Source of the DNA: Sphingobacteriales bacterium
GTDB lineage: Bacteria; Bacteroidota; Bacteroidia; Chitinophagales; Chitinophagaceae
Assembly: GCA_003963365.1 (NCBI GenBank)
Contig: RXJG01000001.1
Location: 198,605 to 262,604 of the forward strand
DNA: 64,000 nucleotides
Direction: 5' to 3'
The position numbers were made by a program, and so were the translations under genes. Below are positions 7,621-16,397 of the stretch, piece after piece. Each line of letters opens with the position of its first letter. Position 1 is the first letter of the stretch. The notes beneath the pieces are model-generated. The model was not told where the DNA came from. It made no database searches and saw nothing but the letters and a program-made list of their open reading frames with translations.

Positions 7621-9987
7621 GTGTCTGTAGGAATAGAAAATAATCATTATATCACAAATTCAAATGATTCAGGAAGTAACCTGTCTGAATTATTATACAG
7701 AATAATACCTTACTGGTACATTATTGTTATTTTCATGGCAATGGGTGCGGGGGGCGCATATTATTATCTCAAAAAAGCCACACCGTTATACGAAATCAAA
7801 TCTCAGATTGTGGTAAACGATGCCGCCATTCAAAAGAACAGTAACATCAGCAAAGAAAATCAGTTACCGGTTGCTCCTGAGCAGCCTTCTGTAATTGAAA
7901 AGCAGGTTGAAATTATTCAATCAAAAGACATGCTTGATCAGGTGGCCCGGCAATTGAAGTTGTATGCAGTATGGAGCTATGATAATAAATTTAATAACGG
8001 CGAACTTTTTAAAAGCAGTCCGGTATCAGTTGAATTTGCCAGGCCGGAGTTAATTCCTCAAATATTAATTGGTAACGTAAATTTGTTCCCTGGGCAAAAA
8101 AGCATAGAATTTTTAGGAAACACCTACCAGTTAGACTCATTGGTTAATTCTCCGTATGGTTTATGCAAGTGGCATTTGGATACAAACAATCATAATGCAC
8201 TAAATGGCTTAATGCTTAAATTAATTCCTTTGAATGATGCATCTGGTATTTTAAAAAGCCGTTTTGAAGCCACAACTACCAGTAAAGAATCAAACATTGT
8301 TAACCTTTCTTTGATTGATGAAGTACCGGAAAGGGCACAATATATTTTATCAGCCATTATTAATAATTATGGTAAAACGAGTATCGCCAATAAAAAACAA
8401 TTACTGGAAAAATCCCTTGCTTTTGTGGAAAATCGCCTTGGGATGGTTTCGGATGAACTGAAAGGCGTGGAAAGTTCTTTACAAAGTTATAAATCGCAAA
8501 AGGGAATTACCGACCTGTCATCCGAAAGTCAAATTTATTTAGGGCAGGCAAAAGATAATGAACAACAGATTAATGAAATAAATGCACAAGTAAACGTTTT
8601 AAACCAGCTTGAAAATTACCTGAGCAACCGTGACGAAGGAACTTCACCGCCTGCTACATTAGGTTTATCGGACCAGGGCGTAGTTAATTTAACGAACGAA
8701 TTGTTTAAAGATGAAAAAGAGAGGCAGCGTTTGCTCAAAGTATCGGGCCCTAAAAACCCACAGATTAAAGTGCTGGATGATCAGATTGCACAAAGAAAAG
8801 CAGGCATTCTGCAAAGTGTAAAGAATTTAAGGAGTTCGTTACTTACCTCAAAAGAAACGTTAGTAAACAGTTACAGCAAAGCTAACAGTTCGCTCCGTAC
8901 CATACCAGTAAAAGAAAAAGCTTTGGGTGAAATTTCAAGAGATCATTCTGTAAAAAATGATCTTTATAATTACCTTCTTCAAAAAAGAGAAGAATTAAAC
9001 ATTGATCTCGCCAGTTTAAATTCAGATTATACCATAATTGAACAGCCGGTTAACAGCGGAAAAATTAAACCCAAACCGGTGTTGATATATAGTTATGCTT
9101 TTTTAATTGCAGGGCTTTTATCAGGTACATGGGTTTACAAAAAAGAATTTGCTAACGGGTTTATTTTCTACCGTTCCGAAATTGAAAGAAATACAAAAAT
9201 TCCTATACTGGGGGAATTTAATTATGATAAAACAGTAAAAAAAGATCCAATAGTTTTTAAACAAAATAACCGCACTTTAGTGACCGAGCAATTCAGGGAA
9301 CTGCGGCTCAATATTAACCGGAAGTTATCTGATAAACCGGTAAAAACTTTGTTACTTACTTCTTCCATTCCGGATGAAGGCAAAAGTTTCCTTTCCCTCA
9401 ATCTTGCCACCAGTTTTGCCATGACAGGTAAAAAAACCGCCCTGGTTGAATTTGATTTGTATAAACCACGGATCAGCAGCAGGCTTCAGATAGAAGCAGA
9501 ACCGGGAATAATTGAATTTTTAAAAGGCGAAGCAGGCATTGCTGAAATTTGCAGAGGGTATGAAAAAATAAAAAATCTTACCATTGTTTCATGCGGGGGT
9601 TACAATGAAAATCCTGCAGAGTTATTAACCCCGGAAAAAATGGATGAAATGATGCACTACTTGCGTAGTAATTTCGAATGCATCATTTTAGATACCCCCT
9701 GTATTGGATTAATTTCGGATACAAAGATTTTAGCTTATTATGCTGACCTGTCGCTTTATGTGCTGCGATATGGCAAAACCAATACCGGATTTTTTAAATA
9801 CCTTAACCAGTTAAACGCTGAAAAAAGTTTACCTGAATTAAACCTGGTATTTAACGGCATTAAAATAAAAAAAGTACCGGGATTTTATTACTGGGATAGT
9901 TATGGAGTTAACGGTTACCGTTTTACAGCTAAAAACTCATACGCCTATACGCCTCCGAAAAACAGAGACCAACAAGCAAAAAATTGA
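7621..9987 (+). CDS. Wzc-like polysaccharide co-polymerase and tyrosine autokinase
   Basis: The 788-residue inner-membrane protein starts at GTG. A Wzz domain with a first membrane segment (about 33-52) is followed by a long periplasmic coiled-coil region, a second membrane segment (about 487-507) and a cytoplasmic BY-kinase domain. The Walker A motif SSIPDEGKS lies at 581-589. The Walker A' segment (VEFDLYKPRIS) has Glu and Tyr where VDxDLR is usual. Walker B is ILDTPCIGLISD. The tail carries a tyrosine cluster (YYWDSYGVNGYRF then SYAY) for autophosphorylation. It controls chain length and export with the Wza-like protein. No matching phosphatase gene is in the window. Confidence 0.93.
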   Translation: MSVGIENNHYITNSNDSGSNLSELLYRIIPYWYIIVIFMAMGAGGAYYYLKKATPLYEIKSQIVVNDAAIQKNSNISKENQLPVAPEQPSVIEKQVEIIQSKDMLDQVARQLKLYAVWSYDNKFNNGELFKSSPVSVEFARPELIPQILIGNVNLFPGQKSIEFLGNTYQLDSLVNSPYGLCKWHLDTNNHNALNGLMLKLIPLNDASGILKSRFEATTTSKESNIVNLSLIDEVPERAQYILSAIINNYGKTSIANKKQLLEKSLAFVENRLGMVSDELKGVESSLQSYKSQKGITDLSSESQIYLGQAKDNEQQINEINAQVNVLNQLENYLSNRDEGTSPPATLGLSDQGVVNLTNELFKDEKERQRLLKVSGPKNPQIKVLDDQIAQRKAGILQSVKNLRSSLLTSKETLVNSYSKANSSLRTIPVKEKALGEISRDHSVKNDLYNYLLQKREELNIDLASLNSDYTIIEQPVNSGKIKPKPVLIYSYAFLIAGLLSGTWVYKKEFANGFIFYRSEIERNTKIPILGEFNYDKTVKKDPIVFKQNNRTLVTEQFRELRLNINRKLSDKPVKTLLLTSSIPDEGKSFLSLNLATSFAMTGKKTALVEFDLYKPRISSRLQIEAEPGIIEFLKGEAGIAEICRGYEKIKNLTIVSCGGYNENPAELLTPEKMDEMMHYLRSNFECIILDTPCIGLISDTKILAYYADLSLYVLRYGKTNTGFFKYLNQLNAEKSLPELNLVFNGIKIKKVPGFYYWDSYGVNGYRFTAKNSYAYTPPKNRDQQAKN

Positions 9988-10104
9988 CATTAAGAAAGCT
10001 GCCTTCAAAAACACTTTATCCGTATGAATGTACCAATGATGTTAGATGTTGAAATCCTGAAAAACCAACTTGTTTTAACACACTAACTAACTAAAAATTG
10101 AATT

Positions 10105-11199
10105 ATGGAAACTAATGGCAAAATTAAATTTGGTCTCATTGGACATGGCCTTATTGGTAAACGTCATGCAGAATTTTTAAAACGAAATCCGGAAGTAGAG
10201 CTGGTTGCCATCTGCGACAGTGATCCCGCAAAACACGTTGCAGATCCGGAACAAAACATTCCCTTCTACGAGTCATTGCAGGAAATGATTGTTAATGGCC
10301 CGCATTTTGACGTTCTGAGCATTGCCACTCCTAACGGTATGCATGCGGAACATGCGCTTACAGCTATTGAACACAATAAGCATGTGGTTATTGAAAAGCC
10401 AATGGCTTTAAAAAAATCGCATTGCGAAGAAATTATTTACAAAGCTTTACAAGCTAACCGCCTGGTATTTTGCATTATGCAAAACAGGTATTCTCCTCCC
10501 TCAGGCTGGATTAAGTCATTAATTGATAGTGGTAAACTTGGTAAAATTTACATGGTTCAAATAAACTGTTACTGGAACCGTGATGACCGTTATTATAAAC
10601 CGGGGAACTGGAAAGGCACCAATGATATGGATGGAGGAACATTATTTACTCAGTTCTCTCATTTCATCGATATCATGTACTGGTTATTTGGTGATATTAG
10701 TGATATACAGGCTATATTTCGTGATTTTAATCACCAGCATTCAACTGAATTTGAAGATTCAGGTATTGTGAATTTCAAATTTGTAAAAGGTGGTATTGGA
10801 ACACTTAGTTATTCCACTTCAATCTGGGATAAAAATATGGAGAGCAGTTTAACCATCATTGCTGAAAACGGAACAGTGAAAATTTCGGGTCAGTACATGA
10901 ATGAAGTGGAGTACTGTCATGTAAAAGATTATGAAATGCCTGTACTCCCTGCCGGGAACCCCGCCAATGATTATGGACATTACAAAGGCAGTGCCTCTAA
11001 TCACAACTTTGTTTTTGAAAATGTGGTAGATGTTTTAAAGGGGAGAACTTCAATTAAAACAAATGCTTTAGAAGGGTACAAAGTGGTAAACATTATAGAG
11101 CAGATTTATGCTCTTAAACGGGAATCACTTCAATATTATTTTCCAGAAAAATCCCTCCAGAACGGTAAAGCAGTTTTGGTTGAAAATGGAAACAGGTAA
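10105..11199 (+). CDS. WlbA-like sugar-nucleotide dehydrogenase (Gfo/Idh/MocA family)
   Basis: The 364-residue protein has an N-terminal Rossmann domain (GLIGHGLIGKRHAEF), the EKPMALKKSH block of the family, and a C-terminal domain with a DGGTLFTQFSHFIDIMYWLF helix containing the catalytic-type His. This pattern resembles WlbA/WbpB, which oxidises UDP-GlcNAcA at C3 to the 3-keto sugar. Partner enzymes then aminate and acetylate it, the latter being WlbB. The WlbB-like gene at the front of the locus supports the assignment. It has its own 117-bp upstream gap, where no consensus promoter is visible. Confidence 0.8.
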   Translation: METNGKIKFGLIGHGLIGKRHAEFLKRNPEVELVAICDSDPAKHVADPEQNIPFYESLQEMIVNGPHFDVLSIATPNGMHAEHALTAIEHNKHVVIEKPMALKKSHCEEIIYKALQANRLVFCIMQNRYSPPSGWIKSLIDSGKLGKIYMVQINCYWNRDDRYYKPGNWKGTNDMDGGTLFTQFSHFIDIMYWLFGDISDIQAIFRDFNHQHSTEFEDSGIVNFKFVKGGIGTLSYSTSIWDKNMESSLTIIAENGTVKISGQYMNEVEYCHVKDYEMPVLPAGNPANDYGHYKGSASNHNFVFENVVDVLKGRTSIKTNALEGYKVVNIIEQIYALKRESLQYYFPEKSLQNGKAVLVENGNR

Positions 11200-11291
11200 T
11201 GCTGTTTGCAGTTTAATTCTTGTTTCCGGGCAAGATTTTATAGCCGGTTACCTTTAAGTTTAACCTCAAAAACCGTAATCCCTTCTAAACG

Positions 11292-12746
11292 TTGCAGTTT
11301 CGCAGTAAAACAATATTTACAGGCGTTGTATGGAGCCTTGTAGATACCATTGCTAACTTTGCTTTAAAATTCTTTTTTGCCTTAGCAATAACAAGAATGT
11401 TAAGCCCGAGAGATTATGGCTTGGTGGCTTATACAGGATTGTTTCTGGGAATTGCAAGCTGGCTTTCTGAAGGAGGATTTGGATTAGCACTTATTCAGAA
11501 AAAGGACCCGGTTGAATCAGATTATTCAACCGGGTATTTTTTTAATGTACTGGTAAGTATTCTCTTTTGCATGGCCTATTTCATTATGGCACCATGGATG
11601 GCTTCTTATTTTGGAGAGCCGGACCTGGAAAATATAATGAAGGTAATGAGCATAACACTTGTATTAAACTCGTTGTGCTACATACACCTTATAAAACTTA
11701 TTAAGAATATCCAGTTTAAGCAACAGGCAGTTTTAAATTTTATTTCATCAGTTATTTCAGGAACGATTGGATTAACGATGGCTTATTATGGATATGGTTA
11801 CTGGGCACTGATATTTCAAACACTGAGCGGGGCTGTTTTAAAAATGGTTGGCTTGTGGGCTGTTGTAAGATGGAGGCCGGTTTTTGTGTTTAGCTGGTAT
11901 TCTTTTAAAGAGCAGTTTAAGTTTGGTTCAAAAGTTTTCTTCCAGGGTTTATTTGAAAGTATATTCAGAGAGATAAACTCACTTGTAGTTGGCAAATCCT
12001 ATCATACCAGCGCTTTAGGTAATTATTCGAGAGGGCAAAAGTTTTACGATTTATTTATTATACAAACAGGTACAGCTTTTAATAAAGTATTGTACCCTGC
12101 TATGGCAAAAGAAGCGGACAAAGCTGAGCTTCAAAAAAAAATTTATGTGAAAGTTTATAATTTGTTATTCTTTATAATGGCGCCGGTGAGTGTGTTTCTT
12201 TTTTTATTGGCAGAACCTTTAATCCAGGTGTTGCTTACACAAAAATGGCATGATGCGGTTCCTTATATGCGTCTTTTTTTTATAGCAGGTTTCGTTGCTA
12301 CCCTTATGTCGTTTAATTCATCCACAATGCTTTCATCAAACCGGCCAAATATTTTCCTGGTAATGGATATTATTCATAAATCGTTAATGGCGATAGCATT
12401 GCTGCTTACCTTTAAAATAAGTATAAAAGCAATAATTGTGGGCTGGCTGGTGGTAAATTACCTGTTCTTTATTATATATGAATTAATGATGTTTAAATTA
12501 CAGTATTTTGAAAAAGGAAAGTATATAAAAATGTTACAGGTATTGCTGGGATTGTTGCCAGGAATTGCCTTCCATTATGTTATGCAGCATTTTGTATCAG
12601 GCCAGTTGTATACATTGCTGCTGAACATCGTTTTTCAACCTGTTATTTATTTAGCAGTAATGCGTTTATCAGGAGCTTCTGTATACAAAGATTTCTCATT
12701 GTTAATAAAACCTATGTTGCCTGCTAAAATCCGTTTTGTTATTTAA
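11292..12746 (+). CDS. Lipopolysaccharide/exopolysaccharide flippase (Wzx, MOP superfamily)
   Basis: The 484-residue integral membrane protein has about 12-14 hydrophobic helices and starts at a TTG codon (MQFRSKTIFTGVVWSL). The N terminus, with the MLSPRDYGLVAYTGLFLGIA segment, is typical of WzxC-type oligosaccharide flippases. It should move lipid-linked repeat units from the cytoplasmic to the periplasmic face for polymerisation. The polymerase gene begins 2 bp after its stop, which supports a Wzx/Wzy-dependent pathway. Confidence 0.9.
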   Translation: MQFRSKTIFTGVVWSLVDTIANFALKFFFALAITRMLSPRDYGLVAYTGLFLGIASWLSEGGFGLALIQKKDPVESDYSTGYFFNVLVSILFCMAYFIMAPWMASYFGEPDLENIMKVMSITLVLNSLCYIHLIKLIKNIQFKQQAVLNFISSVISGTIGLTMAYYGYGYWALIFQTLSGAVLKMVGLWAVVRWRPVFVFSWYSFKEQFKFGSKVFFQGLFESIFREINSLVVGKSYHTSALGNYSRGQKFYDLFIIQTGTAFNKVLYPAMAKEADKAELQKKIYVKVYNLLFFIMAPVSVFLFLLAEPLIQVLLTQKWHDAVPYMRLFFIAGFVATLMSFNSSTMLSSNRPNIFLVMDIIHKSLMAIALLLTFKISIKAIIVGWLVVNYLFFIIYELMMFKLQYFEKGKYIKMLQVLLGLLPGIAFHYVMQHFVSGQLYTLLLNIVFQPVIYLAVMRLSGASVYKDFSLLIKPMLPAKIRFVI

Positions 12747-12748
12747 CA

Positions 12749-14182
12749 ATGAGTACTGCCCGTAATATTGGTTCATCTGCCCTGTTTGAAAAAATTAAAC
12801 TGGTTGCTTTAGCAATCATTACTATTTTCGCTGCACACTTCACTTCTGAAGTGGTGGCAAGTGTATGGTATGTAATTTTATTAATACAATATGCCCGTTC
12901 AAAAAATGAAGCTTTCTGGTTTGTATTTTTCTTTATTACTACCGATGGATTTTTTGGCTTCCTTGGATTATATTCCACTGTTATTAAAGCAATTCCCGGG
13001 CTACCTGGTATTGAAATCGCCCAATTCTATATACTTATCTCATTAATAAAAGTTTTAAAGCAGCGGCAAAAGCCCAGGATATTCTTTAATAACTGGTTAA
13101 CGCTGATGTGTGTTTACTGTATTTTTCTTTTTGGATTTGGAATGATTATAGGATTAACGGCTGACCTTAGTATTTACTTTAAAATTATAAAGACATTAAT
13201 TCCATTAACATTATTCTATACACTGCCGAGATTGATTTATACTGTTGAAGATAATGAGCGGATGTTTAGTTTGTTATTTATGGTAACCATCTTTGCTTTG
13301 GTGGCACAATTGATGACGCTTTTCACCGGATTCGATCCTAAAATTTACACAGCTAAAATTGATGCCAGCAACGGAGACCTGGAAAATAAAATTGAAGTGG
13401 GAAGAAATTTCAGGGTTATCTACAACACAGGTATTGTGATAATTAGTTTATTTGGTGCTCTCTACATGCTTGCGCTGAGAAAAAGACATTTATTTTCTGA
13501 CGGGTATCTTTATATATTGACGATGGCCTGTTTTGCGATTGCTTTTCTTTCCGCTACACGTGGGTGGATAATCAGTTTTAGTTTTATTATTATTGTCAGT
13601 CTCCTGGTCATTCAAAAAATAAAGGGAAACCATCTTTTAGTACTTGGTTTAATATTGGGAGTGTTTATTGTGGCTGGTATGTTTAATAAGAAGGTAAATA
13701 CGCAAATTCAATACAGTATAGACAGGTTATTTACATTAAACTCACTTGTGGAAGGTGACCAGACAGCCGGCGGTACATTGATCCGTTTAACCGAAAGGAG
13801 CCCAAGAGTAATGAAAGTTTGGAGAAAAAGCCCGGTATTTGGTGTTGGTTTCTCCAACGATTATTTAGAATATGCCGATGGCCATGTGGCCAATCAAAAT
13901 ATTCTTTTGCATGCAGGGATTGTTGGTTTTGCTATTATGATTTTGTTTTTTTTATCTTTTTGTTTAAAAATGGCCTTTTCATTTATAAACCTGCCGGCAA
14001 CTAATCCTTATAAAAAAACTTTCCCGGTTTTTATAATTTTTTTGATTGGATGGTATTTTATCCACTCCACCTCAGGTCAGCAGTTTGCTTATTACGGGTT
14101 ACCAGCGCAGATTTTTCCGGTAGCTGTTTTTTTAAATCTTGGCGCCATTACATATGGCATTAGAAATATTCCTGTTGAATAA
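12749..14182 (+). CDS. O-antigen ligase/polymerase-like membrane protein (Wzy)
   Basis: The 477-residue polytopic protein has about 11 hydrophobic segments. A large loop near residues 340-400 has the Wzy_C/WaaL pattern: RSPRVMKVWRKSPVFGVG, then DGHVANQNILLHAGIVG, with a conserved His before the next membrane helix. The earlier LSATRGWIISF segment also matches this family. In this setting it is most likely the repeat-unit polymerase and not an O-antigen ligase. Sequence conservation in this family is always low, so the assignment leans on topology, loop motif and position next to the flippase. Confidence 0.85.
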   Translation: MSTARNIGSSALFEKIKLVALAIITIFAAHFTSEVVASVWYVILLIQYARSKNEAFWFVFFFITTDGFFGFLGLYSTVIKAIPGLPGIEIAQFYILISLIKVLKQRQKPRIFFNNWLTLMCVYCIFLFGFGMIIGLTADLSIYFKIIKTLIPLTLFYTLPRLIYTVEDNERMFSLLFMVTIFALVAQLMTLFTGFDPKIYTAKIDASNGDLENKIEVGRNFRVIYNTGIVIISLFGALYMLALRKRHLFSDGYLYILTMACFAIAFLSATRGWIISFSFIIIVSLLVIQKIKGNHLLVLGLILGVFIVAGMFNKKVNTQIQYSIDRLFTLNSLVEGDQTAGGTLIRLTERSPRVMKVWRKSPVFGVGFSNDYLEYADGHVANQNILLHAGIVGFAIMILFFLSFCLKMAFSFINLPATNPYKKTFPVFIIFLIGWYFIHSTSGQQFAYYGLPAQIFPVAVFLNLGAITYGIRNIPVE

Positions 14183-15242
14183 TAAAAAGAAAATTCATTT
14201 TGTTCATTACGATGCAGGCCCGGGCGGAATGGAAGTATTAATGCCGGTAATTATAAAGAATCTTCCTGGATATGATTTTTCCGCTTACTTATTAAGGAGT
14301 GAAAAGCCGGGTGTAAATGTGTATCATGGATTAAACATACCTGTTCAGTACGGGGATGATCATAATCGGAAAGCATATATAAAAGCTTTTAAATATGGCC
14401 GCAAATACCGTAATGAAATATTTCATGTGTATAATATTGGCCCTGTTTTTTTATTATTATTCCAACTGGCAGGAGTAAAAAATATTATTTATAGTATTCA
14501 CGGCACTGTATACTGGAAATCGCCGCTTAAGAAATATCTCTTTAAAACAATCTGGAAGCTGGTCTTAAATAAAAGAATTGTTTTTATTGCAAATTCAGAG
14601 CACAGCCGGCAGGAATTTTATACAAAAATCAGTAACCGGTATAGCATGCGGGTCTTATATAACCCTTTTGATGAAAACCGCTTTAAAGGGAATGATACTG
14701 TAAAAATGAATAATGAGATAAATATCGTTTATACCGGAAGATTAGCTAATGGGAAAAATCTTTATAAGTGGATTGATATTGCTTTAAAAGTGCATCAGCA
14801 ATTCCCCGCAATTGTATTTAATATTTATGGTGAGGGAGTGTTGAAGAATGATTTGGCAGGGTATATTAACAAGCATAATGCGGATAACTTTATTCATCTT
14901 CGGGGCTTCAGAAAAGATGTGGAAGAAATATATCGTGAAGCAGACCTGCTCATGTTTTTATCTGAATACGAGTCATTCGGCAATGTGGTGGTGGAAAGTA
15001 TATTAAGCAGTACTCCTGTTATTGCATCACCTATTCCGGCAATGAAGGAAATATTCAGAGACTATCCGCAGTTTTTGTTAGGAGATGAAATTATAAAATG
15101 GGATATTGAAGTAAATGAAAAAATTGCTCACCTTGAAACTTTAAAAGCATTGGCTGTGAAAGCAAGTAAAAATTTTGCTGATAAATTTGGTATTAAGCAG
15201 CACATGAATGCACTTACAGAAATTTATGAAAACGCAAACTAA
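14154..15242 (+). CDS. Glycosyltransferase family 4
   Basis: A GT-B fold retaining glycosyltransferase. The N-terminal half begins KKIHFVHYDAGPGGMEVL, and the C-terminal donor-binding half holds NIVYTGRLANGKNL and an E-x7-E type motif in SEYESFGNVVVES. It should add one sugar to the lipid-linked repeat at the inner face of the membrane. The frame can extend to a TTG at 14139, but the ATG at 14154 is preferred; it overlaps the polymerase gene by 29 bp. Donor and linkage cannot be read. Confidence 0.87.
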   Translation: MALEIFLLNNKKKIHFVHYDAGPGGMEVLMPVIIKNLPGYDFSAYLLRSEKPGVNVYHGLNIPVQYGDDHNRKAYIKAFKYGRKYRNEIFHVYNIGPVFLLLFQLAGVKNIIYSIHGTVYWKSPLKKYLFKTIWKLVLNKRIVFIANSEHSRQEFYTKISNRYSMRVLYNPFDENRFKGNDTVKMNNEINIVYTGRLANGKNLYKWIDIALKVHQQFPAIVFNIYGEGVLKNDLAGYINKHNADNFIHLRGFRKDVEEIYREADLLMFLSEYESFGNVVVESILSSTPVIASPIPAMKEIFRDYPQFLLGDEIIKWDIEVNEKIAHLETLKALAVKASKNFADKFGIKQHMNALTEIYENAN

Positions 15243-16386
15243 TTCTATTCCGGATATTCCTGTTGTATGTTATCACAGCATCGGCCCCATTGCAAATCAC
15301 TGGAACAGGAATTTTCTTACCCTGGAAGTACCTTATTTTGAAGACCAGGTTAAATTTATCAGTAAACATTACGACACGATTTTTTTAAAAGAGTATTGGG
15401 AAATGCGCAGTGGGTTAAAGCCCCTTAATGAAAAGGCATTGGTCATAACACTGGATGATGGTTTTTTAGATAACTGGATATGGGCTTACCCAATATTCAA
15501 AAAGTACAATGTTAAGGCAACCATATTTGTTTGTCCTGAGTTTGCAGATGCATCCACATCCCCGCGGCCAAACCTGCTTGATTACTGGAATAAAAAAGTT
15601 TCATTTGAAGAATTGCATCAATGGGGTTATTTAAACTGGACTGAGATGCGGGAGATGATAGCCAGCGGTTACATCGATATCCAATCACATACCATGAGTC
15701 ATACGAAATATTTTATTTCAGATAAGCTTATTGGTTTTCATCATCCGGGCAATGATTGCCTGTATCCCGTGGGTAATCTTTTCCCTTCTTTAAAACCATA
15801 CCATATTAGTGATCCTTCTTTTGAAAAGCAGGTTCCTTTTGGCTATCCATTGTTTGAGGAAATATCTTCCGTTTGTGCCAGGATACATTCTATTAATCCT
15901 GTTTTTACTAAAGCCTGTATAGATGCATTGAAAGACTTTGATTTTGCAAACTATAGTTTTCAGAAAGCCTATTCATTAGTGGAAAATACATACCAGCAAT
16001 TTAAAAACAATAATGAACTGATCATTGCTGTTGAAGAAGAAGAACAATATAAAAAGAGACTTGAATATGAAATTGCAGGATCAAAAATTAGTTTGGAAAA
16101 AAACCTGGACAAGCCAATTGAGTTTTTGTGCTGGCCGCATGGAGATAACACGCAGGAGGCACATGCAGTGGCTATGAAAGCTGGTTATCTTGCCACCACA
16201 ACCGGCAGTAAGATAGATATTCCGCAATCCATCGACAGGATACCGGATCGTATTGGATTATTTAAAACTAAAGACAACCGTTTTCTCTCATTGCTTAAAG
16301 CTAAATATAAGCTGGGTACTTTTAAACACCAGTTTCCTTATTACCAGGTTAGTAAGCTCTACGATTTATTAAAAAAAGCTTCATAG
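15226..16386 (+). CDS. Polysaccharide deacetylase (NodB-type)
   Basis: A NodB-homology protein with the metal/catalytic motif LVITLDDGFLDN and the second metal motif SHTMSHTKY (S-H-x3-H). A late CWPHGDN block matches motif 4 or 5 of carbohydrate esterase family 4. At about 386 residues it is longer than minimal deacetylases because of an insertion between the second motif and the CWPHG block. The ATG at 15226 is chosen; an upstream ATG at 15208 would overlap the GT4 gene more. No signal peptide is visible, so it may act on a cytoplasmic or lipid-linked glycan. Exopolysaccharide loci often carry such a gene. Confidence 0.83.
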   Translation: MKTQTNSIPDIPVVCYHSIGPIANHWNRNFLTLEVPYFEDQVKFISKHYDTIFLKEYWEMRSGLKPLNEKALVITLDDGFLDNWIWAYPIFKKYNVKATIFVCPEFADASTSPRPNLLDYWNKKVSFEELHQWGYLNWTEMREMIASGYIDIQSHTMSHTKYFISDKLIGFHHPGNDCLYPVGNLFPSLKPYHISDPSFEKQVPFGYPLFEEISSVCARIHSINPVFTKACIDALKDFDFANYSFQKAYSLVENTYQQFKNNNELIIAVEEEEQYKKRLEYEIAGSKISLEKNLDKPIEFLCWPHGDNTQEAHAVAMKAGYLATTTGSKIDIPQSIDRIPDRIGLFKTKDNRFLSLLKAKYKLGTFKHQFPYYQVSKLYDLLKKAS

Positions 16387-16397
16387 CTTTTAACGAA

